NCBI RefSeq assembly: GCF_000003195.3
Contig: NC_012875.2
Location: 12,366,174 to 12,430,173, forward strand
Direction: 5' to 3'
DNA from: Sorghum bicolor
Lineage: Eukaryota > Streptophyta > Magnoliopsida > Poales > Poaceae
DNA length: 64,000 nt
Positions 34,209-45,898 of the stretch are shown here, piece after piece. Each line of letters begins with the position of its first letter. The first letter of the stretch is position 1. The translations under genes and the position numbers were made by a program. A model generated the notes under the pieces. That model had not been told where the DNA came from, searched no databases, and worked only from the letters and a program-made list of their open reading frames with translations.

Positions 34209-36316
34209 ATGTCGACTACTGCGTTTGATCAGGAGAATGTCATCCCTGTGACGGAAGCCAATCTCAAAGATGAGCAGAAGCAAGCTATTGCAAAAGCCAT
34301 GGAGGATTACAAGCAGCAATGTTTGAGGTCCTTCAGTATCAATAGGAGCGGCGAAGTGATCCAGAAGGAAGCACTGCCGATGCCTCGGCAGGTTACTTTT
34401 GAAGCCAATCCTGGTAAACTCCAAGACATGGTTGATAGTGCTATTAACCGTGCTCTGATCAATCAAGCTGGCGTGCTGTCCAATACGGTTTTCAATGCCG
34501 TGGCTAGAACATTCAAAGAAGGACAGTTGCCACCAGATTATGTGGGCCCTTCTCATAATCAGCCAGGATCACCGGTGGTCACAGCTCCGTCGGCTGCTAC
34601 AGCCGCTGCAGGCACACAAACTACCGTTCCTCCAAGCACGTTAGGAGTCACTAATGCACAATCTACACCGATGATGACTAATCCACCAACTTCAGACGGG
34701 CAGATCAAGCTTGCTACAGATCTATTGGCATCGGCAATGTCGGGATCGGTTCCTCCTCCTAACTGGTGGGGTTTTGGTATGCCCCCAGAGTTCACGCTGA
34801 AGACACCTGGTACGTCCCAGGCGGTTGATATGAGAGGCAAGGCTCCTATGGCATCGGCACCTCCAAATATGCCCATGAATCAAAGTCCCCAGTATACTAC
34901 AACCACTACTGCAAGGCCTTACACTAGGAATTCTCAAGCTCCAACGTTCCAGATGCCTAACGCATCGGCAGACTCAATGCTGATGCAACAGAGGTTTATG
35001 GCTCAGCCAGGGTATATCAATTCAATGATGATACCCAATTACTAGTCATCGGCAGGGCCTATGCCGATGAATGCTAATAGTGGAGGGCTTGGGCAGCAAG
35101 TCTTTCCGCAAATGTCCCAACAAAATCATCAGGCTACCGGGTTTCAACAAGTCCAGATCTATCCCGGATTCTAGAACCAAGGGTTGCCCAACCAGCTGAT
35201 GAATCTTGGGCAGCAGATCGGAAGACAGCAGATCGGCGGGCAACAGTTTGGTGGTCAGCAGATGGGTGGCCAAGTGACTAACCCGATATTCCATGCAGAT
35301 CGTACACCGCACAGACACGTGGAAGCTTACCAGCAGATGCCAGATCCGCAGCCGCCTCATCGGCAAGATGCCGATGCCTATTGGGCCGATAAGATTGCTG
35401 AAGTAATGAGAGACCAATTTGGGATAAAACCCAAAGTCAATACTTACTCTTATCGGACACCGTATCCTCCTGCATATTATTTAATCCCGCTTCCAAATCG
35501 GTACAAAGTGCCGGACTTTACTAAGTTTTCAAGGCAGGATGATACATCAACCATGGAGCATGTCAATAGGTTCATCATCCAATGCGGAGAAGCTGCTAAT
35601 AGGGACGAGTTAAGGGTTCACTTATTCTCGTCATCGTTGTCTGGATCGGCTTTCACTTGGTTATATCATTACCCCCCAACTCAGTGATTACTTGGGCCGA
35701 TCTGGAGAAGCAATTCCACAAATACTTCTTTTCTGGAGTCCATGAGAAGAAGATCACTGATTTGGTCAAATTGAAACAACGCAATGATGAATCAGTTGAA
35801 AGTTTTGTGCAGAGGATACGGGAAGTCAAGAACAAATGCTATAGTCTGGTTCCAGATGATCGGCAGCTAGCCGATTTGGCTTTCCAGGGCTTGTTGCCAC
35901 ATATCAGGGACAAGTACGCATCCCAGGAGTTTGAAAGCTTAAGTCATTTGGTGCAGAGGATTTCTGATCGAGATATCAAGCCTTTTGAACCCAAGAGAGC
36001 ATGGAATAAAAAGGTCTCCTTCGTTGATGAAGCAACAAGCTCAGACTCTGATGAGGAACCAGTCATCGGCTTAGCAGAATGGGTAAAAAATAAGAAGCCG
36101 ATGTCTTGTCCTTTTGGACACAAGGAGCCAGAGAAGTTCGCATTTGACATCACTAAGGACGATAGGATATTTGACTTTCTACTTCAGGAAGGTCAGATCG
36201 AATTGTCACCCAATCATGTGATCCCATCGGTTGAGGAATTGAAGAAGATGAAGTACTATAAATGGCACAATGCGACTTCTCACAACACCAATCAGTGCAA
36301 AGTTTTTAGGCAATAG
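34209..36316 (+). pseudogene. Element A gag
   Basis: Starts MSTTAFDQENVIPVTEANLK at ATG 34209, 47 bp after the LTR. An N-terminal helical part is followed by a long Pro/Ala/Gln-rich region with GGQQ repeats (about 35205-35275), then the capsid core (YWADKIAEVMRDQFG; VPDFTKFSRQDDTSTMEHV; WADLEKQFHKYFFSGVHEKK; SVESFVQRIREVKNKC) and a zinc-like end (KWHNATSHNTNQC). Breaks: TAG at 35043 and 35172, a one-base deletion near 35667 after SAFTW, and TAG at 36314. Several stops are CAG-to-TAG, as expected from cytosine deamination. Gag would build the particle. Confidence 0.85.
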
Positions 36317-37700
36317 CTGCAATCGGCTATAAAGTCTAGAAGGATCAAATTCGATAGCCCCAAAATTCAGAAGCCGATGAAGATTGATCAACACCCATTT
36401 CCAACAAACATGCTGGATGCTAAGGGGAAGGCCAAGGTCTTAACTTCGGAAGCAGCTGAAAGAAATGCATCGGTAGATCCCCAGCATCAGGTCACTACTG
36501 CCGATGCAAAAGGAAAAGGCATGATCCAGGAAGGGACCAACTCAGGAAGGCCTCCGTATTGTGATAACTCACAGAAGGCCTCGAGAAACTTGGCAGCAAC
36601 GTGAGGATCGGTATCGGCGCCAGCAAGAGGACTATCATTGGGAAGAAGAAAGACGCCGACAAGAATGGAATCGGCATAGGGATCACTGGAATGGTCCGTT
36701 CTTCATCCACTGTCGGGAGGAAAACATCAAGCTACCCACTGTCAGAGATTGTCCTGAGTGCAATGGTTATGATCGGTACGACAGATCTGATCGGCGCTAT
36801 CATGATGACGATCGGCGATTTAATAGGCCGATTAGGGGGAGAACGTCTGTTCACGATCGACTGGGGGGCAGGCTCAGTGTGCACGATACGCTCGGCAATC
36901 GTGTTGGATATTTTCCCAAGAACCGGGAAGAACTTGAAGAGATGGCTAATGCTCGAGTTCCTGATGAGTTCATATTTTGCAGGGATGCCAATACTTATCG
37001 GTAAGGCAGCGGCAACTTCCTCCATGGTGTCCAGAAGGGTTGACCAGGACACAGAAAAGAAGACTGCAGCGCGAAAGGCGAGAAGAGCTAGGCAAGGGCG
37101 AGAACTCTAGCCAGTCTGGGGATCAGCAACAATCAGATCCTCAGGGGAAAGGTCCATCGGCAGATGTCAACATGATATTTATGTTGCCGATGGAGTTCCT
37201 TGCACCATCCAGTGATGATGAGTTGGAGTTTTCCGACCAGATAGCTCAGTTGGCTCTAGATCCGATGATAGCCATCTTTGAAAAGCCTGCCGATAATGAA
37301 AGGCAACATCTTGAAGGCAATGATGCTAAAGGACTTTGAAGGCAATGTGTCTCCGTTTAAGGGAGCCATCTGTGTCGAGTTGACCATCGGCAGCAAAACC
37401 TTGCCGTCAACCTTCTTCATAATCAGTGGAAAAGGTGCTTATAACTTGCTGTTAGGGAGAGATTGGATTCATGCCAATTGTTGCATCCCGTCTACAATGC
37501 ACCAGTGCTTGGTCCAGTGGGTAGGTGACAAGATTGAGATTGTCCCAGGAGATTTTTCTTATGTCATTGCATCGGCAGAAGCAGACACCTATGAGAGAAC
37601 TAGGTGTATTTCAGGAGAAGTCTGGGAAAAGCATTTTCTCAAAGTTACCGACTATGAAATTCCACCGATCCAAGCAGTCGGTTCTGACGAAGAGTTTTAA
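36317..37700 (+). pseudogene. Element A gag end and protease, active site deleted
   Basis: Pieces in shifting frames cover a Arg-rich linker (VRDCPECNGYDRYDR; LPPWCPEGLTRTQKRRLQRE) and the protease region. Relative to element B, about 31 bp is missing near 37004 (between two ATCGG copies). About 170 bp is missing near 37312, which removes the ILIDGGAAINIMP active site. The C-terminal protease half (GKGAYNLLLGRDWIHANCCI) remains at 37330-37700. It ends in TAATG, overlapping the pol start by one base. Confidence 0.8.
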
Positions 37701-39397
37701 TGGATAGGTTCACCGATGATGGAAAATTAGGCCTGGGATTCACATCGGCCGATGATCTAGTAGAAGTAGACATAGGCAGTGGTGATAAACCTAGACCTAC
37801 TTTTATTAGTGCTAAGTTAAGTTCTGAGTGTAAGCAACAGTTAACTGATTTGTTAAAGGAATATAAAGATTGCTTTGCTTGGGATTATACTAAGATGCCT
37901 GGTTTGGACCGATCGATTGTTGAACATCGGTTGCCTATCAAGTCTGGATTTCGGCCACATCAGCAACCAGCTCGCCGATGTAATCCTAATATTCTTCCTG
38001 ATATTAAGGCTGAAATAACCAAACTGATTGAAGCTAAATTTATTCGGCAATGTCGGTATGCCGAGTGGATTTCCAATGTGGTTCCAGTCTACAAGAAAAA
38101 TGGGATGCTTCGGGTCTGCATTGATTTTAGGAATCTTAATAAAGCTACACAGATGGATGGTTACCAAATGCCAGTTGCCGATCTGCTAGTTGATGCTGTA
38201 GCCGGGCATCGGATTATTAGCTTTATGGATGGCAATGCAGGATACAATCAAATATTCATGGCTGAAGAAGATATTCCCAAGACTGCATTTAGATGTCCTG
38301 GTCATGTTGGGTTGTTTGAATGGATAGTCATGACCTTTGGCTTGAAGAATGCTGGTGCTACTTATCAGAGAGCCATGAATTTTATATTTCATGAGTTCAT
38401 CGGTAAGCTGGTGGAAATTTATATTGATGATGTGGTGGTTAAGTCTAGGGACTTCACAAAGCATCTTGCCGATTTGCGAAAGGTGTTGGAATGCACAAGG
38501 AAGCATGGTTTCAAGATGAATCCCAATAAATGTGCATTTGTTGTATCGGCAGGACAATTCCTTGGTTTCATGGTGCATCAGAGGGGGATTGAGATCAGTC
38601 GAAGATCCATTGATGCCATCAACAAAATAGTTGCTCCTAGTAACAAGACTGAGCTCCAGTCCTTGATCGGCAAGGTAAATTTTGTCAGGAGATTTATATC
38701 TAATTTATCTGGTAAATTTCATGCTTTCAGTCCTTTGCTTAAGTTGAAAGACGATCAAGAATTCGTTTGGGGGAAGGAACAACAATTGGCCTTCGATGAA
38801 ATCAAGAATTATTTGGTGAATCCTCCAGTCCTGATTCCACCTCAGCAAGGGAAGCCCTTCAGATTGTATTTGTCTACCGATGGGATGGTCATCGGTTCGG
38901 CTTTGATTCAGGAATTTGAAGGGAAGGAACGTGTGATTTACTATTTAAGCAGGAGGTTGATCGATGCTGAGACTAGGTATTCGGCTATTGAGAAGCTGTG
39001 TTTATGCTTGTATTTCTCCTGTGTCAAGTTGAGACATTATTTGTTATTGGCCGAATGCACTGTCATATGCAAAGATGATGTGGTCCGATACATGCTGTCT
39101 ATGCCGATCATGAGTGGCAGGATCGGTAACTGGATTTTGGCACTATCGGAATTTGACTTGTGTTATGAATCGGCTAAGGCGATTAAAGTACAGATTATGG
39201 CCGATTTTGTAACTCAACACTGTGGTACAGTGGAGGTCTTGGAAATTGTACCTTGGACGCTCTTCTTTGATGGATCTACGTGTGACCAGGGGGTAGGAAT
39301 CGACATATTATTAATTTCCCCTCAGGGAACGAAATATGAGTTTTCCTTGCCGATTGTTGCACGTCCGCGAATAATCAAGCTAAGTATCAAGCTTTGA
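37700..39397 (+). pseudogene. Element A reverse transcriptase and RNase H
   Basis: A 565-residue open frame from ATG 37700. RT fingers/palm include IEAKFIRQCRYAEWISNVV, LRVCIDFRNLNKAT and SFMDGNAGYNQIFMAEED. The catalytic YIDD is at residues 241-244. The first RNase H domain starts at about 394 (LSTDG). A second, RNase H-like domain starts at about 524 (FFDGSTCDQG), which is the dual arrangement of Tat elements. The frame is lost near 39365 (IVARPRIIK in place of a QAEYQA-containing stretch), so the second RNase H is broken. Confidence 0.85.
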
Positions 39398-40932
39398 TAA
39401 AGGGTTTGGAATTACTGAGGGAAGTTCATGCTGATGCTGTTGAAGCCTTCGGGGATTCTATGCTGGTTATAAATCAATTGGCTGGAAGCTATGAATGCCG
39501 AAGTGAAGTCCTCATAACTTATTACGAAAGGAGTATGCAACTATTAAAGGAATTCAAGGATTTCCGATTAGAGCATGTTCCTCGATTGCATAATGAAGAG
39601 GCCAATCGGTTGGCCCAGCATGCCTCGGGATATCAACCCATGATAAATGCAATATCGGCAACTGGGGCCGATGATTGGAGGAAAGAAATCATTGATTATT
39701 TAAAGGATCCATCTAAGAAAGTTGAGAGGCGCGTTCGGTTTCAAGCTACCAAGTATGTGCTCCTTGAAGGTGAATTGTATTACCGAACTATCGACGGGAT
39801 TCTTCTCAGATGCTTAGGTGATGATGAGGCTAAGGGTTTGATGGGAGAGATCCACGAGGGAGTATGTGGAGCACATCAGTCAGCTTTAAAGATGAAGTGG
39901 ATTATTAGAAGAAATGGGTATTATTGGCCGACCATACTTGAGGATTGCTTTAAGTATTTCAAAGGGTATCAAGGCTGTTAGAAATTTGGTAACATCCAAA
40001 GGGCACCTACATCAGCTATGAATCCTATCATCAAGCCTTGGCCGTTCCGGGGATGGGCTATTGATTTGATCGGCCAGATTTATCCGCCATCCAGCAAAGG
40101 ACATAAATTCAATCTAGTTGCCATCGATTATTTCACCAAATGGGTTGAAGCTATTCCTTTAAAGAAAGTTACATCGGCCAATATGATTGATTTTGTGAAA
40201 GAGCACATTATCTACCGATTTGGGATTCCTCAAACAATTACTACCGATCAGGGTACTATGTTCACATCAAGGGAGTTTGATGAATTTGCAATCGGTATGG
40301 GAATTAAAGTGTTAAATTCTTCTCCTTACTATGCTCAAGCTAATGGGCAGGCTGAGGCATCTAATAAAGGAATTATCAAGCTTATTAAACGGAAGATTGA
40401 AGAAAATACTAGGAGGTGGCACACATTGTTAAACGAAGCCTTATGGTCATACTGAATGGCTTGTCATGGATCGACCAAGGTTTCACCTTATCAGTTGGTG
40501 TATGGGCGTGATGCAGTGTTACCTTGGGAAATTAAGACTGGGTCTAGACGACTATCTTTTAAGGATCAATTGACTGCCGATGACTATGCTACTTTGATGA
40601 CAGACGAGTTGGATGATCTAGCAGGGCATCGGCTAAGGGCTTGGATGAGTATAGAAGAGAATAAGAAGAGAGTTGCCAGATGGTATGATAAGAAGGTAAA
40701 GGTTAAAGAATTTGCCGATGGAGACTTAGTATGGAAATTAATCTTCCCGATCGGGACTAAAAGTTCAAAATTTGGGAAGTGGTCTCCCAATTGGGAAGGT
40801 CCCTATCGGATAAGTCGATCGGCTCCTGGTAATGCCTATATTCTAGAAACTCTCGAAGGAGTTGAATTTCCCAGAGCATTAAATGGTAAATATTTAAAGA
40901 AGTATTACCCGTGCATATGGGTCGATGCATAA
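39394..40932 (+). pseudogene. Element A second RNase H end and integrase
   Basis: It continues the pol frame of element B in three pieces. 39394-39981 has DSMLVINQLAGSYECR and a linker, ending in TAG where B has Gln (GCQKFG). 40018-40455 is the integrase core with GWAIDLIGQ, TTDQGTMF and NGQAEASNKG, ending in TGA in place of Arg. 40456-40932 is the C-terminal part with GPYRISRSAPGNAYILETL. The three catalytic acids are present, but two stops disable it. Confidence 0.85.
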
Positions 40933-41090
40933 AAGTTTAAATGCCGATAACATTCCTATCGGCTGGATCAAAATGTATGTGGGGGTAGAACTCAGTGTTT
41001 TAGAAGGTGCCGACAACAGTCCTATCGGCTAGACCAAATATCAAGAAAGTTAGAAAGCAGAGAGGGGCAGGTATGTTGCCGATGAAGAGC

Positions 41091-41786
41091 TCACATGCTT
41101 AACAGCGCCTGGATCACCGATATAGCGCGCAGGCGGATTTGGTTGGCTGCTTCTATCTCTTTGGTGTCTTCATCGGCAGAGCCTTCCACCGGCTTCAACT
41201 TCTTCTTCATCTGCAGTGCTGTGCGAGCCTGGACATTGCGCTCTTGCTCAAGAAGCTTAATCGTTTCAGGCAGCTGGCTTTCTTCTTGCTGGGCTTGGGA
41301 CAAGGCTTCTTCTACTTGTTTAGGTTCTGCCAGCAGGGCTTCCCTTCTTGCCGATAAGTTAGAGATCTTTTGCTTCAGTGCCTCCCCTGAGGACTTTATG
41401 ATGCCGATGTCCTTGTGCTTCTCATCGGCAAGGAGCTTCACCTTCTTCATCTCCTCAGAGAGCTGGGCATGAGCAGCTCTATCGGCAAGACGTTGGGCAG
41501 CTCTCTGGTACTGCAGCTGACGGCTCTCTAGATGTGCAGCTTGGAAGAGGATTTCTTCCGCATCGGCAGGAATTTGGCCTCTAAGGGTCTTGAACAAGGC
41601 CTTCGCCGGGTCAGAGTCATCAACCAGTTGAGCTGTATCTTGATGAAGGAGGGCTGATAATTCTTCTAGCTTTGCCCTGATCTCTGCCGATGTAATTCCA
41701 ACTGCTCGAGAAGAACTTGCCTCTTCACCTTCATCTTCAGAGATGTCGATAGCAAAGGAGAACAAGCTGTCAGGAGAGTCCTGTTC
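41091..41786 (-). CDS. Exon 6 of the element A antisense gene (coiled coil)
   Basis: Open throughout: an acidic start (DISEDEGEEASSS), then long charged helices with heptads (KLEELSALLHQDT; AAQRLADRAAHAQLSEEMKK; PETIKLLEQERNVQ), ending VIQALLSM. It probably mediates oligomerisation. Preceded by a TTTTCAG acceptor. Confidence 0.75.
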   Translation of the reverse strand, partial: EQDSPDSLFSFAIDISEDEGEEASSSRAVGITSAEIRAKLEELSALLHQDTAQLVDDSDPAKALFKTLRGQIPADAEEILFQAAHLESRQLQYQRAAQRLADRAAHAQLSEEMKKVKLLADEKHKDIGIIKSSGEALKQKISNLSARREALLAEPKQVEEALSQAQQEESQLPETIKLLEQERNVQARTALQMKKKLKPVEGSADEDTKEIEAANQIRLRAISVIQALLSM

Positions 41787-42766
41787 CTGAAAAGGAAATA
41801 AAGTGGGTCATTCCATGGTCAAGTATTAATAGGTAATACTGATAGAGGCAGGGTGACTTACTTGTTTCAGGGCAATCTCTCGCCTCTGACTGGAAGATGC
41901 CGATGGGACTACAGGCTGATCGGCTGGGGGTGCCGATGTGACAATGTCAGCTGAAAAAAATAACAGAAATAGTTATAAGACAGAAAAGATAAGTTCATCG
42001 GCAATAATTTCATAAAAGTATGTTACCTTGAGGGGGAGCAGTGCTTGTCTGGATGGAAGAAACTACCGATGCTATCATGGGACCTGCCGGATCGGTAGTT
42101 TGTTCATGCACGTCAGTCGATATGTCTTCTGGCTGAGGTACTTCTAGTTGAGGCTCTTCTGGTTGGGGTTCTTCGACTTGTGGTGCTTCTTGTAGCTAAG
42201 AAGGGGATGGTACCTGCTGTGTGTGTGTTTCTAGAGAAGAGGGAGAAGAGTCTACCGTGATTGGAGATACTGGGGGAGGAGGAGGTGTTGCTACTCTTTG
42301 GCGCTTTGCTTGTGCCCTGGTACTCTTAGCACCCTTTCTCTTCGGTTGACTAGACTGGGGGGGCATTGACACTTTTGCCTCTGATCCTTGCCGATGCACC
42401 GGTGTTCTGACACAGAAAGGGAAATTTGTGAGTGCAAGTGCAATAGATATGAGAGTGAGATCAGTATGAAATTGTTTGAAAATGTACCTTGAACGCCTGT
42501 GCCAAAGCAGAGGCAGCTACCGATGGAGATATTTGAGTTCTCCTGGTGGTGACTTTCTTGAGGCATACGCCTCGATGCATGATGGCGGCCAGAGTGGGAG
42601 CGTTGTTGCCGATTGAGGAGATCGGACCTGATGGGAATAGATCAATCGGCTTGCCACTCCTGCTGACCGATGGAGGAGTGTCATCAACCTGCAACGTAAC
42701 ACAGAAAGTGAGTTACCGATGAAAATGAGAATAAAAGGATTAGAACATCGGTTTGGAGATACTTAC

Positions 42767-44224
42767 AGTGTTATCGGGGACTTTGTACTGGGGGTCGATC
42801 ATGCCACGGTACGTAAGAGCCGATTTGCAGAACAAATGCTCCTTCCATTCTTCCCACCACTGTTTGTACGCCTGAGTAATGAAGAGGGCTGGAACCCACT
42901 CTGAGAGGTCTGCATCTGTATCGGCATTCGGTGATAGCTGGGCTACTCGGATCCACTCAAGAAGGTTAGTGATGGCATCCCGGGGTTTTATCACATCGGC
43001 ATAACAGAGTGCAATCGGCAGCTGGCCGAAAGCTAGTTGACGGGCTAGTGCCGATGGGTTGTAAAACTCTTAGGTTTGGTTGGAGGTTTTCCCACTGCCA
43101 AAGAAGTTTATTGGTATAGCTCTAGGAGTAATCAGTGCTATCATCACATCGTGGTCCTTGATGAGAGAATCATTAAAGGGATGAAAGACCAAGGGAAACA
43201 TAGTGTGTGGATCTTCATAAGGCATCCACGCTCGCTGCTCTCGGATCAGGTCTTCATACAAGGTTTGGAAGAATCGGCTGACCTGGTCTGCGTTGCCACC
43301 TGTGCCAGGCAGAAATATGACAGCCTCGCCAAAGTTCAGAGGAGGGCGAGTTGCCGATTCTTCTTCATCCAGTTCATAGTCCTCGGCTATATCCCTGGGG
43401 AAGCGCTGTGCGAAGAGGTCAAACTCAGGACGCTTGTGCATATGGAGGCTGAGCCACATGTTGATAAACCACCAGGGACCCCCCAAGTTGCCGATGGGCT
43501 GGCCGAGTAGGAGTTTCCTGGTTACTTGATGAAGGAGGTGGTAAGCTGCACCAAGCAGGTATCGGCCGAGCGGAAATCGGCCACCATTGGCTAATCTTTC
43601 TGCTGCTACTAGGTAGACGGAAGTCGGTCCTGTCGATCGGCCACAAAATACAAATTTGTCCAACCACATGTTCAGGAAGCTGGTCTGTTCCTTTATGTTA
43701 ATAGGGCCTGCTCATTTGTATTTTTGGATGTATCCTGACCAACCGCCAATGGAGCGAGTTTCTACCTTAGCACTGGGTTTGGTTTCAAATAAGTGGGTGC
43801 TATCGGTAGAAGATACATCTAGGCCGGTGAGCATAACCACATCGGCAAGTGTAGGGGAAGTAGGGCCGTGGCCAAAGACAAAGGCATTGAGTGTGTCTGA
43901 CCAGAAATATGATGCAGCTATCAATAGTGACTCGTTCCTATGCATATCGGCAATGGACAACCTGATGCATTGGTTCAGTTTTCTCTCGCCCCACTGGACT
44001 TCGTTTGAGTGGCTAGCTCTCAAAAACCAATCCTTCCATCCCACGGTAGGACTGGGCCAGGAACGAAAGGTATCCTTCCACAGATCTAGAGAAAAGTTCT
44101 CGGCTCTAAAGGGGATTCTGTTTGTTTCTGCGTTGATTAAATCGGTGGGATCTGGGTTCCCTAACGAACCAAGACATTGAAGATGTGGCTGATCGGTGGG
44201 GATGACAATTTTATTTGACAGATC
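42767..44224 (-). pseudogene. Exon 2 of the element A antisense gene (plant mobile domain)
   Basis: It encodes the PMD core: GWKDWFLRASHSNEVQWGER, FVFGHGPTSPTLADVVMLTG, GGRFPLGRYLLGAAYHLLH and NLGGPWWFINMWLSLHMHK. It ends with FITQAYKQWWEEWKEHLF. PMD (aminotransferase-like plant mobile domain) occurs in transposon proteins and in a few host gene-silencing factors such as the MAIL family. Two stops interrupt it. Confidence 0.85.
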
Positions 44225-44520
44225 CTAATGGGTTTTGGGGTAAAAAGAAAAAAAAGAAAAAAACAAAAGGGGAATGTTCAGTAAAATGAATTGCGGATGA
44301 ACGAGGATATGGTAAAAGTACAAAAGGTAGGGTGATGAACTGACCTCGGGGACAACAAAGTTGATGGCCATCTCCTCGCGGAGAAGATGTTCGAAGACTT
44401 TGAGGTTGGTGAAGAAAGGCCTTCGTCAGAGTTCTTGAGGCTCTCGGGCAGCGCCGCCAACAGGAAAGTGGAGTTGGGGCTGTAGAATGATGCGATGGGG
44501 AAGGAGTACCCGAGAAGGAC

Positions 44521-44530
44521 CTATTTATAG
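44521..44530 (-). promoter_or_regulatory. TATA box of the element A antisense gene
   Basis: CTATAAATAG on the minus strand, 150 bp upstream of the ATG at 44371. It is conserved at the same place in copy B. Confidence 0.7.
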
Positions 44531-44673
44531 GACAAAACGAGCAAGGGAAAATATGACTTATCTCTTCGTCGTATACGTGAAACCCGAGAGTACTCAGGTA
44601 GATATGGTAACTGTTCGCACGGTAATCAAGGGATTGTGCAGGCGATTTGACAGGAAGCGGTCATAATCTAGAG

Positions 44674-44883
44674 ATATTTCAGTGTGCGGGATCTCCTGGT
44701 CGGTTCATCGGCAGCGCCTTGTAACGGTAACATTGCCGATGGACGAATAAAGTGGAGATGTCCGTTTGAGAGATTGAGATATTTCGCTGTGTGAGATTTC
44801 CTGATCAGTCTATCGGCAGTTCCTTGTAACGGTAATATTGCCGATGGGCGATTAAAGTGGGGATGTCCGTTTGGGAGGAATTC
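44674..44883. repeat. Two tandem 105 bp repeats upstream of the antisense promoter (A)
   Basis: Units 44674-44778 and 44779-44883, each with CCTTGTAACGGTAA and ATTGCCGATGG. They lie between the antisense TATA box and the 3' LTR. Confidence 0.85.
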
Positions 44884-45013
44884 GAGGAATCTGCGGAAGA
44901 ATTGGGCCAAGGTCGTTCAGATTTAGGTTGTCGGTTGCCAAATTGGGAGAATTAATTGTGGAAAGGCATCATTACTGCAGATAATTTCGGAGCATTAATG
45001 ATTTCATACTCCG

Positions 45014-45028
45014 AAATTGGGGGGCATG
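45014..45028 (+). other. Element A polypurine tract
   Basis: AAATTGGGGGGCATG directly precedes the 3' LTR. Confidence 0.8.
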
Positions 45029-45742
45029 TGTTGACATCGTTTTTAGACATGTACCCAGGATAGGTGGAGTATAGATCGGCAAGACAGGGCAGCAGTAACT
45101 GGTTTGCAGGAGAGTTGCTGATGAGTGCGGTTGCCGATGAAGAGACAGCCGAATGTGACTGAGTCCATGGGTGGTGATGTGTTTATGCCGATGGTCAGCA
45201 TAACCTGTGCCGATGACTACGATGAGGGGGCTGTCGATGAGTCGGAAGAGGAATCTGAAGGTTGCTGATTGGCCTGCGGTGGTGTCCCAGTTTGTCACTG
45301 GAGAATAGTTTTATGTTTTCGTTAGTTGTTTAAGTTGTTTTGTATACGGATTCTGTTTAATTTGGAATTCGAGTTCTAGTCGTGTCTGATTGTAGCTCTT
45401 TGAGCAGGGTATAAAAGTAGACCCTAAGGCTTTGTAATTAGAGGCAATCAATCAATCGAATACAAGTTTCTACTCATATTCCAACATCTACTTTTTCGAC
45501 GACTTCGTCATATTTTCCTTTTTCATTACGAGTTCTTAGGAGTTCGTCAACTTAAGCTCGGCGTATTCTGAAGTTCCGCATGAATACCTCTTGGCCGTGG
45601 TATCCAGGCGCATCGCTGTTGTCGGGACCAAAGTATTCGAGTTATCACCTTTGTCGATAGTAAGGTCAAATCGGCTGGCACGCCTTAACGTTTAAATCAG
45701 GTATTAGCCCTTTGTGTTTGCAGATCAACTTTTGCATGAACA
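45029..45742 (+). repeat. Element A 3' LTR
   Basis: 714 bp, TGTTGACATCG...TTGCATGAACA, TATAAAAG at 45410-45417. Followed by the ATGGG target copy. Confidence 0.9.
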
Positions 45743-45898
45743 ATGGGGCTCTTCATTATTATAATAATGCTATGAATAAATATGGATAATGCAAGAATTC
45801 AATATGAGAGAATTTTAATGATGCGGATAAATACCGATTTACCTCCTGGCGAGGGTTTGAGATTTTTTTAGGTCCCCCAAGCTAGACCTACAAATCTT

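Larger units (their letters stand above)
41091..44371 (-). pseudogene. Element A antisense gene: PMD plus coiled-coil protein, six coding exons
   Basis: It is convergent to pol, whose stop lies 158 bp from its own. Coding exons on the minus strand: 44345-44371, 42767-44224, 42488-42688, 42027-42406, 41862-41950, 41091-41786. All introns start GT and end AG. Exon phases agree with copy B: exons 1, 2, 3, 5 and 6 are the same length in both (27, 1458, 201, 89, 696). The intron 2 donor is a consensus GTAAGT here. Breaks: TGA near 43713 and TAA near 43070 in exon 2, one extra C in a C run near 42360, and TAG at 42196 in exon 4. Antisense extra genes are known in Tat elements such as Grande; the product's role is not established. 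Confidence 0.85.
33447..45742 (+). mobile_element. Element A: Tat-lineage Gypsy with antisense gene
   Basis: The LTRs (715 and 714 bp) are flanked by a perfect target duplication ATGGG (33442-33446 and 45743-45747). Plus strand: gag, protease, RT, two RNase H domains, integrase. Minus strand, between integrase and 3' LTR: a spliced PMD gene. The dual RNase H, primer site TGGCATGCCCGGTGGGACC (about 34168-34186) and antisense extra gene fit the Tat (Grande/RIRE2/Ogre-like) lineage. Sense genes carry several stops and deletions. The LTRs differ at about two dozen positions by eye (near 3-4%). Confidence 0.9.

Noticed and set aside
38186..38578. Minus-strand frames opposite RT (also 56794-57354)
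   Set aside because: Mirror of conserved RT coding; no promoter, splice logic or own domain, unlike the antisense PMD gene.
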